Source: Ornithinimicrobium cerasi (GTDB taxonomy: Bacteria > Actinomycetota > Actinomycetes > Actinomycetales > Dermatophilaceae). Taken from it: a stretch of DNA of 64,000 nt. Numbering within the stretch: the stretch's first letter is position 1; the number at the start of each line of letters is the position of its first letter. Location of the stretch: positions 62,001 to 126,000 of the forward strand of contig NZ_QZMN01000001.1 of the NCBI RefSeq assembly GCF_003702705.1, written 5' to 3'. Shown in pieces: positions 25,596 to 35,612 of the stretch. A model generated the notes under the pieces. The model was given only the letters and a program-made list of their open reading frames with translations. It had not been told where the DNA came from and did not search any database. The translations under genes were made by a program, and so were the position numbers.

Positions 25596-27332
25596 GTGAC
25601 CGCCAAGACGCCCCGCCCCGTCGCCCCGACCGAGCTGCCCCCCGCCTTCGAGAACGAGGCGCTCCGGGCCCTGCTCGTGCAGGGCACCGAGGAGGGGCAC
25701 GTCGCCATGTCCCAGGTGCGCGACGCGCTCCATGCCGCCGACGTGTCGACCCCCGCCTCGCAGAAGAAGGTGCTCCGCGTCTTCAGCGACGCCGCCATCG
25801 AGGTGCGCAGCGACGGCACGGACCAGACCGCGCCCGCCGGCCGGGCCCGCAAGACCGCTGCGTCCGACGGCGCCGCCGCCCCTGCGCGCAAGAGCGCGGC
25901 CAAGTCCACGGCGGCCAAGAGCGCCGCCCCCAAGGCAGAGTCGCCGGCCAAGACGACGGCGGCCAAGACCACGGCCGCCGAGACGACGGCCGCCAAGACG
26001 ACGGCGGCCAAGACGACGGCGGCCAAGACGACGGCCGCCAAGACGACGGCGGCGAAGACCGCCACGAAGACCACTGCCACGAAGGCCGGCACCACCCGGG
26101 CCGCGGCCGACGCCGCAGCCGGCGACGCCCCCGCCCCGCGCAAGCGCGCGGCACGCAGGACCGCCGCCACCAAGGCGGCCGCCGCCGGGGGCGACGCCCC
26201 CGCCACGGACGCGGACGCCGAGCCGGATCCTGCGGCCCTGGAGGACCCCGAGCTCGAGGTCGACGCGACCGCCGTCGTCGCCGAGGACGGCGCGACCGAG
26301 ACCGAGGACGGCGAGGAGTCGACGGACGGCGCTGCCGCGAAGCCGTCCAAGGACGACGACAGCTACGTGCTCTCCAGCGCCGACGACGACGACGCCCCGG
26401 CCCAGCAGGTCGTCACCGCGGGCGCCACCGCCGACCCGGTCAAGGACTACCTCAAGCAGATCGGCAAGGTGGCGCTCCTCAACGCCGAGCAGGAGGTCGA
26501 GCTCGCCAAGCGCATCGAGGCCGGCCTGTTCGCCGAGGAGAAGCTCAACTCCGGCGAGAAGATCGACGCCAAGCTCAAGCGTGAGCTGTGGTGGATCTCC
26601 AACGACGGCAAGAATGCCAAGAACCACCTGCTCGAGGCCAACCTGCGCCTCGTCGTCTCGCTGGCCAAGCGCTACACCGGCCGCGGCATGCTCTTCCTGG
26701 ACCTCATCCAGGAGGGCAACCTCGGTCTGATCCGCGCGGTCGAGAAGTTCGACTACACCAAGGGCTACAAGTTCTCCACGTACGCCACGTGGTGGATCCG
26801 CCAGGCCATCACCCGAGCGATGGCCGACCAGGCCCGCACCATCCGTATCCCGGTGCACATGGTCGAGGTCATCAACAAGCTCGCGCGCGTCCAGCGCCAG
26901 ATGCTCCAGGACCTGGGCCGCGAGCCCACCCCGGAGGAGCTGGCCAAGGAGCTGGACATGACGCCCGAGAAGGTCGTCGAGGTCCAGAAGTACGGCCGCG
27001 AGCCCATCTCGCTGCACACCCCTCTCGGCGAGGACGGCGACAGCGAGTTCGGAGACCTGATCGAGGACTCCGAGGCGGTCGTCCCGGCCGACGCCGTCTC
27101 CTTCACCCTGCTCCAGGAGCAGCTGCACTCGGTGCTGGACACCCTGTCGGAGCGCGAGGCCGGCGTGGTGTCGATGCGCTTCGGCCTCTCCGACGGTCAG
27201 CCCAAGACGCTGGACGAGATCGGCAAGGTCTACGGCGTGACCCGCGAGCGGATCCGCCAGATCGAGTCCAAGACGATGTCCAAGCTGCGCCACCCGAGCC
27301 GGTCCCAGGTCCTGCGCGACTACCTGGACTGA
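25596..27332 (+). CDS. sigA: primary sigma factor (RpoD/SigA)
   Basis: About 578 residues. Region 1.1-like N-terminus ([28 protein letters not shown]) at about 14-65 is followed by a 170-residue Lys/Ala/Thr- then Asp/Glu-rich linker. Region 1.2 is [27 protein letters not shown]. Region 2 contains [19 protein letters not shown] and [18 protein letters not shown]. Region 3 is [20 protein letters not shown], and region 4 ends [20 protein letters not shown]. This is the housekeeping sigma factor that directs RNA polymerase to -35/-10 promoters. I use GTG 25596 (VTAKTPRP); a TTG at 25584 is an alternative. Motifs are quoted in pieces. Confidence 0.95.
   Translation: MTAKTPRPVAPTELPPAFENEALRALLVQGTEEGHVAMSQVRDALHAADVSTPASQKKVLRVFSDAAIEVRSDGTDQTAPAGRARKTAASDGAAAPARKSAAKSTAAKSAAPKAESPAKTTAAKTTAAETTAAKTTAAKTTAAKTTAAKTTAAKTATKTTATKAGTTRAAADAAAGDAPAPRKRAARRTAATKAAAAGGDAPATDADAEPDPAALEDPELEVDATAVVAEDGATETEDGEESTDGAAAKPSKDDDSYVLSSADDDDAPAQQVVTAGATADPVKDYLKQIGKVALLNAEQEVELAKRIEAGLFAEEKLNSGEKIDAKLKRELWWISNDGKNAKNHLLEANLRLVVSLAKRYTGRGMLFLDLIQEGNLGLIRAVEKFDYTKGYKFSTYATWWIRQAITRAMADQARTIRIPVHMVEVINKLARVQRQMLQDLGREPTPEELAKELDMTPEKVVEVQKYGREPISLHTPLGEDGDSEFGDLIEDSEAVVPADAVSFTLLQEQLHSVLDTLSEREAGVVSMRFGLSDGQPKTLDEIGKVYGVTRERIRQIESKTMSKLRHPSRSQVLRDYLD
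25950..26060 (+). repeat. 15-bp tandem repeats coding KTTAA in sigA
   Basis: About seven copies of a 15-bp unit (AAGACGACGGCGGCC with G/C third-base variants) encode KTTAA repeats from residue 119. One copy has Glu for Lys. Third-position differences show that most copies are not very recent duplicates. The product is a basic, disordered linker like those of histone H1-like or HupB tails. Confidence 0.85.
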
Positions 27333-27335
27333 CCG

Positions 27336-27372
27336 CGCCGCCCCCGGGGTCCGCTCAGGTCCTGGGGCGGCG
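27336..27372 (+). terminator. terminator-like hairpin after sigA
   Basis: CGCCGCCCC (27336-27344) pairs with GGGGCGGCG (27364-27372) across a 19-nt loop, starting just after the sigA stop. There is no T tract, so this is a weak call; GC-only hairpins can terminate in actinobacteria. Confidence 0.4.
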
Positions 27373-27440
27373 GAGACCGACCGTGGCAGCGAGGTCCGGC
27401 GCCGGCTTCATGGCGCGCGACCGTGATAGGTGTAGTGGCC

Positions 27441-27998
27441 ATGCCTGCCCGTCGCCTCCCCACGCTCCCGGGGCTCTCGGTCCGCAGGCTGGACCCGGAC
27501 GACTGGCGCAGCTACGCCGACCTGCGCATCGCGATGCTCACCGACGCCCCGGACGCGTTCTGGACGACGCTGGCCGACGTCGAGGCGCGCACCGAGCAGG
27601 ACTGGCGGCGCAGCTCGAACGGCAGCACCCTGCAGGCCCGGGACGGGCACGGCATACCGGTGGGCACCCTCACCCTCCTGACCGCCGCGACCACGCCCGA
27701 CCTCGGCGTCAAGCCCGGTCCCGGTGACGCTCTCGTCCTCGCTGTCTACGTCGTGCCCGCGGCGCGCGGCCGGGGCGTCGTCGACGCCCTGCTCGACGCG
27801 GCGCTCACCCTCGCCCGCGACGAGCTCGGCGCGCGGCGGATGGTGCTGCAGGTCAACGAGCACAACCTCGGCGCCCGCAGGGTCTACGAACGGCACGGCT
27901 ACCGGCTGACGGGGGAGTTCCTGCAGCACCCCGAGCGGCCGGGGGTGCGCGACCTCGAGATGGTCCGCCCGGTGGGTCTGCCCGACGACGGGAGCTGA
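27441..27998 (+). CDS. GNAT family N-acetyltransferase
   Basis: 185 residues. LSVRRLDPDDWRSYADLRIAML is the typical GNAT opening. LAVYVVPAARGRGVVDALLDAAL is the acetyl-CoA loop (R-G-R-G-V), and LQVNEHNLGARRVYERHGYRLTGEF is the C-terminal signature. The substrate is unknown. I use ATG 27441; an in-frame GTG at 27423 would add six residues. Neither has a clear ribosome site, so a leaderless transcript is possible. Confidence 0.83.
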   Translation: MPARRLPTLPGLSVRRLDPDDWRSYADLRIAMLTDAPDAFWTTLADVEARTEQDWRRSSNGSTLQARDGHGIPVGTLTLLTAATTPDLGVKPGPGDALVLAVYVVPAARGRGVVDALLDAALTLARDELGARRMVLQVNEHNLGARRVYERHGYRLTGEFLQHPERPGVRDLEMVRPVGLPDDGS

Positions 27999-28033
27999 GG
28001 AAGCCGACACGCGCGTGACGGCTGCGGCCTGCT

Positions 28034-28504
28034 TCAGCCGCCCTCCGGCCGGGGCCGTGCCCGGCCGGCCTTGAGGTCCGAGCGCTGCCTCTTGCTCTCC
28101 AGCCGGCGCCGCTGCGAGCCGCGCGTCGGCCTCGTACGCCGCCGGGGCGGGGGCGGGGGAGCGAGGGCCTCGCGGAGCAGCTCGGCGAGCCGGTCACGCG
28201 CGGCCCTGCGGTTGCGGCGCTGCGACCGGTGCTCGGCCGCCACGATCCGGACCCGCCCACCCACGAGGTATGCCGTCAGCGCGGCCGTTGCGCGTTCCCG
28301 CTGCGCGTCGTCCAGCACCGACGACGTGCCGGGGTCCCACCAGAGCTCGACCCGGCTGTCGGTGGTGTTGACGCCCTGTCCACCCGGGCCCCCCGCCCGG
28401 GTGAACCGCTCGACGAGCTCGCCGGCCGGCACGACGAGACCGTGGCGCAGGCCTGGCCCGGGTGGGACGACGAGGTCGAGTCCGGCGGCGTCCTGCGGGT
28501 GCAC
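28034..28504 (-). CDS. arfB: alternative ribosome-rescue factor ArfB (peptidyl-tRNA hydrolase)
   Basis: 156 residues. The catalytic GGQ is at 41-43 in FTRAGGPGGQGVNTTDSRVEL, and the basic C-terminal tail (RRLESKRQRSDLKAGRARPR) is what enters the mRNA channel of stalled ribosomes. It lacks the codon-recognition domain of release factors. It hydrolyses peptidyl-tRNA on non-stop ribosomes. A Pro/Arg-rich segment (PPPPPRRRTRP) precedes the tail. It is convergent with the GNAT gene upstream. Confidence 0.9.
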   Translation of the reverse strand: MHPQDAAGLDLVVPPGPGLRHGLVVPAGELVERFTRAGGPGGQGVNTTDSRVELWWDPGTSSVLDDAQRERATAALTAYLVGGRVRIVAAEHRSQRRNRRAARDRLAELLREALAPPPPPRRRTRPTRGSQRRRLESKRQRSDLKAGRARPRPEGG

Positions 28505-28533
28505 GTCCTCCAGTCTGGCAGCACCGGCAGACT

Positions 28534-28558
28534 GACCCCGACCACGATGGTCAGGGTC
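28534..28558 (-). terminator. hairpin after the transglutaminase operon
   Basis: On the minus strand GACCCTGACC-ATCGT-GGTCGGGGTC folds into a 10-bp stem with one G·U pair. It lies about 55 nt after the transglutaminase stop and before arfB. No U tract follows, so the call is tentative. Confidence 0.35.
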
Positions 28559-28612
28559 GGGTCGCTCAGGGCTGGTTGCGAACGCTGCCTGCAGACGGCG
28601 CGCGCCCGCTCC

Positions 28613-30937
28613 TCATCGACGGAACAGCCCGCCGACCCAGGCACGCAGGCCGTCCAGCCCGCTCCTCGGCAGGAGCGCCGCGTTGGCCCGCATGTTCCAC
28701 GGGCTGGCGTGCCGCACCTGGTCGACGACGGAGCGCACGTCCTCGCCCATCCTGCTTGCATCGGTCTCGCGAACCGTGGCGGCCGGGGCGTAGCGGGACC
28801 GCTCCAGCGTCGTGGTGATCCTGCCCATCGCGTCCTCGCCCTGACGGTTGAGGATGGTCTCGCTCGTGTAGTGCCGACGCATGTCCCGCGGGCTGCGCTC
28901 GGGGGGCTCGTCGACCCCGAGGTCCTGGAGCGAGCGGACCAGCAGCGTCCACTGCCCCTCGACCTGCTCCTCGGCGCTGGCCGCCCGCCGCACCCCCTCC
29001 TCCCGGTAGCGCCGGCCGACGAGCGGCACCACCAGCATGATCAGCGCGAGGACGAGGACCGCGCCCAGCACCTGGGCCAGGAGCGGGAGCAGCTCGCGCA
29101 GCCGGTCGAGGAAGGTGGGGTCGGCCGGCGGTGCCGTGGGCGTCGGCTCGGCGCTCGGCGTCACGGTCTGGGTCACCGTCGTCGTCTGGGCGCCCTGGTC
29201 GTTCTCCACGGGGTTGCGGGCGTAGGCCGGAGGCTGGTTGGACCGGATGCCCGGGGTCGGCTCGAACCGGGTCCAGCCCATCCCGTCGATCCACAGCTCG
29301 GGCCAGGTGTGCGCGTCGGCGGCGACGACCTGCCGGGTGCCGTCCGGCTGCACGTTCCCGGGCAGGAAGCCCACGGCCATCCGGGCCGGGATGCCCTCCG
29401 ACCGGGCCATCATCACCATCGCCGTGGCGTACTGCACGCAGTAGCCCTGCTGGGTCGCGAGGAACCCGCCGATCGGGTCGGAGGCGTCCGCCTGGGCCGA
29501 GGGGGCCAGCTCGAGGCTGTACCTGTAGGGCGCGCGCCGGAAGTGGTTCTGGATGGCGACCGCGGCCGCCAGCGTGTTGTCCTCGCCCCCGACGACCTGC
29601 TCGGCCAGCGCGGCGACGACGTCGGCGCTGACCGGGTCGACCTCGAGCACCTCCTCGTCGAACGCACCCGGGTCGGCCGGGACGTCGCCGACCCCCGGGG
29701 GCAGCTCGGCACCGCCGGGCACGACCAGGTAGGTCGCCTCGTAGCTCGGCGAGGCCGACTGCAGCACGAGGGTCGAGTCGGTCGGGTCGAAGCGGTATGA
29801 CGCACCGCCGGTCAGCGACACCGACTCCAGCGGGCTGGGGGTCGCCAGGTGGGGCGGCGGCAGCCGGTTGCCGGTCACCTGCAGGCGCTGGGGCTGCAGC
29901 GGCACGCCGTCGGCGATCTCCTCCGGGCCGGGCAGCGGGGCGTTGGGCGGCTGCAGGTTGCCGGTGCCGCGGCGGGGAGCGACCCACCGACCGTCGTCCC
30001 ACCGCTCGGTGGCGGTGACCCGCAGCGGCTGCAGGTTCGTGGCGTCGGTGCGGTAGCTGAGCACCGGTGTGCGGGACTGGCTGCGCAGGTCCTGGGAGGG
30101 GTCCATCGTCTCGGTGAACGAGACCTGACCGCCCCCGCCGTCCGTCGTCCGCGCCTCGGGGTTGCGGGCCAGCCCGTCCCCGAGGAAGGTCGGCGGCAGG
30201 TGGGGCAGGGCGGCCGCGCCGACCACCGACGCGACGAGCGCGAGGGACCCGAGCACCTGCGCGAGGCCGCGGTGGCGCGGGCTGCCGGAGGTCACGTCGT
30301 CGCCGCCGCGCGACTCCCGCCGCTGGTCCGAGGGCCAGGCGTCGGTGACCCGCCGGCCCTGCTGGGCCAGCATGACGAGCCACAGGCCGGCGATCGCGGC
30401 GAAGTACCACGGCTCCATCGCGGCGCCGGAGTTGGAGACGGAGACCAGGAACCCCGCGGCGAGGGGTATGCCGGCGCTCGCCGGAGCCCGGCCAGTCACC
30501 CCCATCGAGTCCACCGAGACCGCGGTGAGGGTCAGCACCGCCACGACGAGGAAGCTCACGCCCTGGGTGGTGGGGGCGGGCGCGGCGTAGGTCTGCAGGA
30601 CGGTGCCGGCCTGCCGGAGCAGCTCGCCGACCTCCTCCAGGGTCTCCGAGGTCGGCACGACCCCGCGCCAGAGGGTGTCGCGCAGGTAGGTGCCGGCCAG
30701 CCCGCCGAGGCCGACGAGCAGCTGCCCGACGGAGACCAGGCTGGGCGGCGCGTCGACGGTGCGCAGCACCGCGCCGGTGACGGCCACGAGGGCGACGAGG
30801 AGGACGCCCGGCAGCAGCCAGTCGTCCTCGCGCAGCAGCTCGGTGAGCGGCCAGGCCACGGCGAGGGTCGCGAGCGCGGCCACCAGACCCTCGGGCCACA
30901 TGCCCCGCTGGAAGGCGGTGTCGTCGAGGCGGCTCAC
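28613..30937 (-). CDS. TgpA-like transglutaminase-domain membrane protein
   Basis: 774 residues. Several membrane helices fill residues about 15-235. A large extracellular part follows (about 240-610) with the transglutaminase-like core: Cys in FLATQQGYCVQYATAMVMMARSEG (given in part: QQGYCVQYATAM), His in AADAHTWPELW, and MGWTRFEPTPG. A Thr/Pro-rich linker, another helix (AQVLGAVLVLALIMLVVPLVG) and a cytoplasmic DUF4129-like tail end the protein. It overlaps the DUF58 gene by GTGA. With MoxR and DUF58 this is the common MoxR-DUF58-TgpA operon of unknown biochemical role, thought to act on envelope proteins. Confidence 0.88.
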   Translation of the reverse strand: MSRLDDTAFQRGMWPEGLVAALATLAVAWPLTELLREDDWLLPGVLLVALVAVTGAVLRTVDAPPSLVSVGQLLVGLGGLAGTYLRDTLWRGVVPTSETLEEVGELLRQAGTVLQTYAAPAPTTQGVSFLVVAVLTLTAVSVDSMGVTGRAPASAGIPLAAGFLVSVSNSGAAMEPWYFAAIAGLWLVMLAQQGRRVTDAWPSDQRRESRGGDDVTSGSPRHRGLAQVLGSLALVASVVGAAALPHLPPTFLGDGLARNPEARTTDGGGGQVSFTETMDPSQDLRSQSRTPVLSYRTDATNLQPLRVTATERWDDGRWVAPRRGTGNLQPPNAPLPGPEEIADGVPLQPQRLQVTGNRLPPPHLATPSPLESVSLTGGASYRFDPTDSTLVLQSASPSYEATYLVVPGGAELPPGVGDVPADPGAFDEEVLEVDPVSADVVAALAEQVVGGEDNTLAAAVAIQNHFRRAPYRYSLELAPSAQADASDPIGGFLATQQGYCVQYATAMVMMARSEGIPARMAVGFLPGNVQPDGTRQVVAADAHTWPELWIDGMGWTRFEPTPGIRSNQPPAYARNPVENDQGAQTTTVTQTVTPSAEPTPTAPPADPTFLDRLRELLPLLAQVLGAVLVLALIMLVVPLVGRRYREEGVRRAASAEEQVEGQWTLLVRSLQDLGVDEPPERSPRDMRRHYTSETILNRQGEDAMGRITTTLERSRYAPAATVRETDASRMGEDVRSVVDQVRHASPWNMRANAALLPRSGLDGLRAWVGGLFRR

Positions 30938-32196
30938 GGGGACCACCCCGCGACGCCGGTGACCTCGGAGACCGAGACCCACGCGGCGGGGATCTCGGTG
31001 TGCGGGCCGACCACGACCGTCTGCCAGCCGGAGTCGGCCAGCGTGGTCGTCGGCGCCTGGACGTCCCGGCCGCCGGACCGTCGGGCGGTCCCGCCGAACT
31101 TCACCGGGTCGAGGACGAAGGCCATCGCGCGCGAGCCGGGCTGGCGGATGGCCGCGAGGTTGCGCAGCGCGTCCTCGTCGTCGGCCACGACGGCCGCGAC
31201 GACGAGCACGCCACCGGCGGTGAAGGACGCCGCCGCGGCGGCGAGCCGGTCCAGCCGGGAGTCCTCCTCGGGCTGGACGCGGGCGAGCGCGGAGAGGACC
31301 GCGTCGAGGTCGATCTGGTGGTCGGCGGTCCCGTCCCGCAGGCTGGCGTCGGTGAGCAGGTGCACGACGAAGCCCTCGGAGACGAGGTGCCGGGCGACGC
31401 TGGCGATGGCGGACACGGCCCACTCGTAGGACGCGCGGGTGCCGGTCCCCGGGTGGGCCGAGTCGCGGGAGTCGAGCAGCAGCAGCGCCCGGCGCCGCGC
31501 CGGCCGGTCCTCCTGGCGCACCATGAGCTCGCCGCGGTGGGCGGTCGCCGGCCAGTGCACGCGCCGCAGCTCGTCCCCGTCGCGGTAGCTGCGGATGCTG
31601 ACGTCGTCCTCGCCGTGCAGCGCCACCATCTGCGGCATCTCGCCCTCGCTGCCGCGGGAAGTCCCGCGGACCTTGCGGCCGCCGAGCGCGTGCAGGCGCG
31701 GCAGCACGAGCACCTCCGAGCGGGAGGAGAGCTGCAGGGACAGGAAGGTCAGCCCGAACGGGTCGCGCTGGCGCAGGACGACCGGACCCAGCTGGAAGGC
31801 CCCGCGGTGGCGGCTGCGCACGGCATACCGGAGCCGCTTCTCCTCACCGTGCACCATGCGCGGGAGCACGAAGCGGGGACGGTCACCGAGGCGGTAGTCC
31901 AGGTGCTCCTCGGCCAGGTAGATCGGGGTGGTGCGGCCCGAGACGTTGGTGAAGCGGACGTCCACGGTGCCGCGCTCGTCCGGGGTGAGCCGGACCGGGT
32001 CGACCTCGCGCAGCACCCGCATCTTGGGCGTCCGCCGGGGCATGAGGATCAGCGCCAGCACCGGGAGCGCGACGAGGACCAGGCCGATCCGGGTGATGTC
32101 GGGGTAGCCCAGGACGATGCCGGCCGCCACGACGACCGCGCCGATGAGGGCGAAGGCCTTCCCCCGGGTGGTCAGCAGGCTCCACGGCGACGTCAT
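30934..32196 (-). CDS. DUF58 domain protein
   Basis: 420 residues. Two N-terminal membrane helices (AFALIGAVVVAAGIVLGY, LVLVALPVLALIL) precede a β-rich region and the DUF58 core with RSYRDGDELRRVHWPATAHRGELMVRQ. A VWA-like segment follows, including LLLLDSRDSA, a degenerate MIDAS. It is the second gene of the MoxR operon, 19 nt behind moxR and overlapping the transglutaminase gene by 4 nt. The start ATG 32196 is where the membrane segment begins; the longer frame is a shadow of moxR. Confidence 0.88.
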   Translation of the reverse strand: MTSPWSLLTTRGKAFALIGAVVVAAGIVLGYPDITRIGLVLVALPVLALILMPRRTPKMRVLREVDPVRLTPDERGTVDVRFTNVSGRTTPIYLAEEHLDYRLGDRPRFVLPRMVHGEEKRLRYAVRSRHRGAFQLGPVVLRQRDPFGLTFLSLQLSSRSEVLVLPRLHALGGRKVRGTSRGSEGEMPQMVALHGEDDVSIRSYRDGDELRRVHWPATAHRGELMVRQEDRPARRRALLLLDSRDSAHPGTGTRASYEWAVSAIASVARHLVSEGFVVHLLTDASLRDGTADHQIDLDAVLSALARVQPEEDSRLDRLAAAAASFTAGGVLVVAAVVADDEDALRNLAAIRQPGSRAMAFVLDPVKFGGTARRSGGRDVQAPTTTLADSGWQTVVVGPHTEIPAAWVSVSEVTGVAGWSP

Positions 32197-32215
32197 GAGG
32201 GGCCCCTGCGTAGCC

Positions 32216-33190
<975 letters not shown>

Positions 33191-33230
33191 GCACTGATCC
33201 TGCCAAACGCGGTGGAGCGACGGTGAACGG

Positions 33231-33264
33231 GCGCAAGGTTCGCGCAAGGCGGCATCCCCATAGT
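33231..33264 (+). promoter_or_regulatory. 11-bp-phased GCGCAAGG direct repeats before MCO 2
   Basis: GCGCAAGG at 33231-33238 recurs exactly at 33242-33249, a period of 11 bp. A -10-like CATAGT follows at 33259-33264, 9 nt after the second repeat. SARP and OmpR/PhoB-type regulators bind heptamer repeats with 11-bp spacing close to the -10 box, and a SARP-type gene lies 4.8 kb downstream. On the other strand GTTCACC-N4-CTCCACC overlaps, which is PHO-box-like, so another wHTH regulator is possible. Confidence 0.6.
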
Positions 33265-33359
33265 CGAAGTGTCGCACCGTTGGAGGCACCCGTGAACCCG
33301 TGACCTTCGGCGCGACTCCACGGAGGAACCACGCGGGCAGAACAAGGGGACAGAAGATC

Positions 33360-34994
33360 ATGGAGATGACACGACGCAGCGTCCTGACGGCGACCGGACT
33401 GGGGGCCCTCGGGCTCGTGGGCTACGCCGGGCTGACGCAGCCGCTGGGCAACGAGGTGCTGACCAAGTCGGCCAGCGGGCTCTCGGACCGCAACTTCCCC
33501 CGCGCCTACCAGGCGGCGTTCCGGCCGCTGCCGGTGCTGGCTCCCTACGAGGTGAGCTGGGACGACGGCGTGCGGGTGGAGAAGTACAGCGTGTCCGCCA
33601 AGCCGGGCATGGCGCAGATCCTGCCGACCATGCAGACGCCGGTCCTCGGCTACAACGGATCCGTCCCCGGTCCCACGATCTCCGTGGACCGGGGAACGCG
33701 CGTGCACCTGCGCGTGCGCAACAAGCTCCAGGGGCTGCAGTACCCGGACCACGAGCAGCACTCGCACAGCAGCGGCCTCTACCTGTCCACGCACCTGCAC
33801 GGCCACGCCTCGCTGCCCGAGTTCGACGGCTACGCCGACGACCGCACGGCTCCCGGCTTCTGCAAGGACTACGTCTACGAGAACGACCAGCCGGCACGCT
33901 CGATCTGGTACCACGACCACGCGACCCACCTGACCACCCGCAACGTGTACTCGGGGCTGGCCGCGCAGTACCACATCCACGACGAGGCCGAGCGGGCGCT
34001 GCTCCCGCAGGGCAGGTTCGACGTGGCGATGACCCTCAGCGACATCATGTTCGAGGCCGACGGCCGCGCCCGCTTCGACGACAAGGACCACTCCGGCCTG
34101 TGGGGCGACGTCATCCTCGTCAACGGCCAGCCGTGGCCGGTGATGAAGGTGCAGCGTCGGGTCTACCGCATCCGGCTGCTCAACGGCTCCATCTCCCGCT
34201 CCTACAAGCCCTACCTGAGCACCGGCGACGCCGTGCACATGGTGGCGACCGACGGCGGTCTCATGCCGGCCACCCAGTCGGTGACCAGCTGGCGCCACGC
34301 GCCGGCCGAGCGCTACGAGTTTCTCATCGACTTCAGCAAGTACGCCCCCGGGACCCAGGTGCGGCTGCTCAACGGCTCCAACCCCAAGAACGTCGACTTC
34401 GACCACACCAACAAGATCATGGCGTTCCAGGTCACCGACGAGCCCGTCGACACCAGCGACCCGACGTGGAGGACCATCCCGCAGACGCTGGTCCCGAGCG
34501 ACGTGATGAGCCTGAAGACGTCCCAGAGCTCACGGACCCGCTACCTCCACCTCAAGAAGAGCGACGTCACGAACGTCTGGAACATCAACGAGACGACCTG
34601 GGCGGACGTCATCGCCAGCGGCTACACCAAGGTGCTCGCGGACCCGGCCCTCGGCGCCGTCGAGATGTGGGACCTGCACACCAGCTCCGGCGGCTGGTTC
34701 CACCCGCTGCACATCCACCTCGTCGACTTCCAGATCGTCAGCCGCAACGGCCGGGCCCCGTTCGCCTGGGAGCGCGGCCCCAAGGACGTCGCCTACGTCG
34801 GCCCGGACGAGAAGGTGCGGGTCCTCATGCGCTTCGACCGGGAGGGCCGCTACATGGTCCACTGCCACAACTTGCCCCACGAGGACCACGACATGATGGG
34901 CCAGTTCCGGGTCGGGCAGCCCGGCAACCCGGACCCGCACGACCCGATCACGGCCGTCGAGCCCTGCCTCGACACCTACCCGGAGCAGCTGTGA
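33360..34994 (+). CDS. multicopper oxidase 2 (CotA/phenoxazinone-synthase-like)
   Basis: 544 residues. All four copper motifs are present: HLHGH at 145-149, WYHDHA (His185, His187), HPLHIHLVDFQI from 448, and HCHNLPHEDHDMM from 501. The N-terminus TRRSVLTATGLGALGLVGYAG is a twin-arginine-like signal, so Tat export is likely. It is only distantly similar to MCO 1 in the window and much shorter. The stop overlaps the GTG of the signal peptidase gene (GTGA), so the two are co-translated. Possible roles are phenol, amine, Cu(I), Fe(II) or Mn(II) oxidation; the sequence alone does not tell. Confidence 0.88.
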   Translation: MEMTRRSVLTATGLGALGLVGYAGLTQPLGNEVLTKSASGLSDRNFPRAYQAAFRPLPVLAPYEVSWDDGVRVEKYSVSAKPGMAQILPTMQTPVLGYNGSVPGPTISVDRGTRVHLRVRNKLQGLQYPDHEQHSHSSGLYLSTHLHGHASLPEFDGYADDRTAPGFCKDYVYENDQPARSIWYHDHATHLTTRNVYSGLAAQYHIHDEAERALLPQGRFDVAMTLSDIMFEADGRARFDDKDHSGLWGDVILVNGQPWPVMKVQRRVYRIRLLNGSISRSYKPYLSTGDAVHMVATDGGLMPATQSVTSWRHAPAERYEFLIDFSKYAPGTQVRLLNGSNPKNVDFDHTNKIMAFQVTDEPVDTSDPTWRTIPQTLVPSDVMSLKTSQSSRTRYLHLKKSDVTNVWNINETTWADVIASGYTKVLADPALGAVEMWDLHTSSGGWFHPLHIHLVDFQIVSRNGRAPFAWERGPKDVAYVGPDEKVRVLMRFDREGRYMVHCHNLPHEDHDMMGQFRVGQPGNPDPHDPITAVEPCLDTYPEQL

Positions 34995-35524
34995 GCGCCC
35001 TCGCCGTCCCCGTCGGCACCCGGGCGGGCTCGCTCAGCCGGGCGGGGCGGCGCCGTCCCTCCCGGGGTATGACGTGGGCCCTCGCCTCGCTCCTCGTCCT
35101 CGGTCTCGTGCTCGCGCTGCGCACCTGGGTGGTCACGCCGTTCCAGGTCGTCTCCGACTCGATGGCGCCGACGCTGCCCGAGGGCTCGACGGTCCTGGTC
35201 GACCGCCTCTCGCTCCGGTGGGACGAGCCGGGCTACCAGGAGCTCGTGCTCTTCGACAGCCCGGACGGCCCCGTCGTCAAGCGGGTCGTCGGGCTGCCGG
35301 GGGACACGGTCCGCATCTACGACGCGGTCCTGCACGTCAACGGCACGCCGGTCGAGGAGCCCTACGTCGACCTCCGGACGCTCGACGGGGTGTTCTTCGG
35401 CCCCGTCGAGGTCGGCGCGGGCGAGGTGTTCGTCCTCGGTGACAACCGCTTCGACTCCATCGACTCACGGACCTACGGGCCGATCGCCCTCGAGGCGGTC
35501 ACGGGGAGGGTGATCAGCCCCTGA
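34991..35524 (+). CDS. signal peptidase I (S26), cluster-specific
   Basis: 177 residues, short for the family. One N-terminal helix (MTWALASLLVLGLVLALRTW) is followed by the catalytic Ser57 in VVSDSMAPTLPEG and the general-base Lys97 in GPVVKRVVGLPGD. The later box VLGDNRFDSIDSRTYGPI is also intact. It should cleave secreted proteins at the outer membrane face of the cytoplasmic membrane. It overlaps the MCO 2 gene by GTGA and is followed by a gene for a secreted protein with an ALA-E site, so a dedicated processing role for this cluster is plausible (inference). The housekeeping lepB would be elsewhere. Confidence 0.9.
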   Translation: MSALAVPVGTRAGSLSRAGRRRPSRGMTWALASLLVLGLVLALRTWVVTPFQVVSDSMAPTLPEGSTVLVDRLSLRWDEPGYQELVLFDSPDGPVVKRVVGLPGDTVRIYDAVLHVNGTPVEEPYVDLRTLDGVFFGPVEVGAGEVFVLGDNRFDSIDSRTYGPIALEAVTGRVISP

Positions 35525-35612
35525 GTCCCGACCCCGTCCCCCAGGCCAGACCGACCCGACCCACGACATACCCAGACATCCCGTCCCGCACCACCCTCCC
35601 AAGGAGAGCATC

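Noticed and set aside
25266..27293. Minus-strand frame with Gly/Arg/Leu repeats opposite sigA
   Set aside because: The apparent repeats are the complement of the KTTAA-coding repeats in sigA; no start signal or domain.
33360..35524. The oxidase-signal peptidase pair as a sortase/pilus locus
   Set aside because: No sortase, no LPXTG motif in the secreted protein and no pilin-type repeats are seen.
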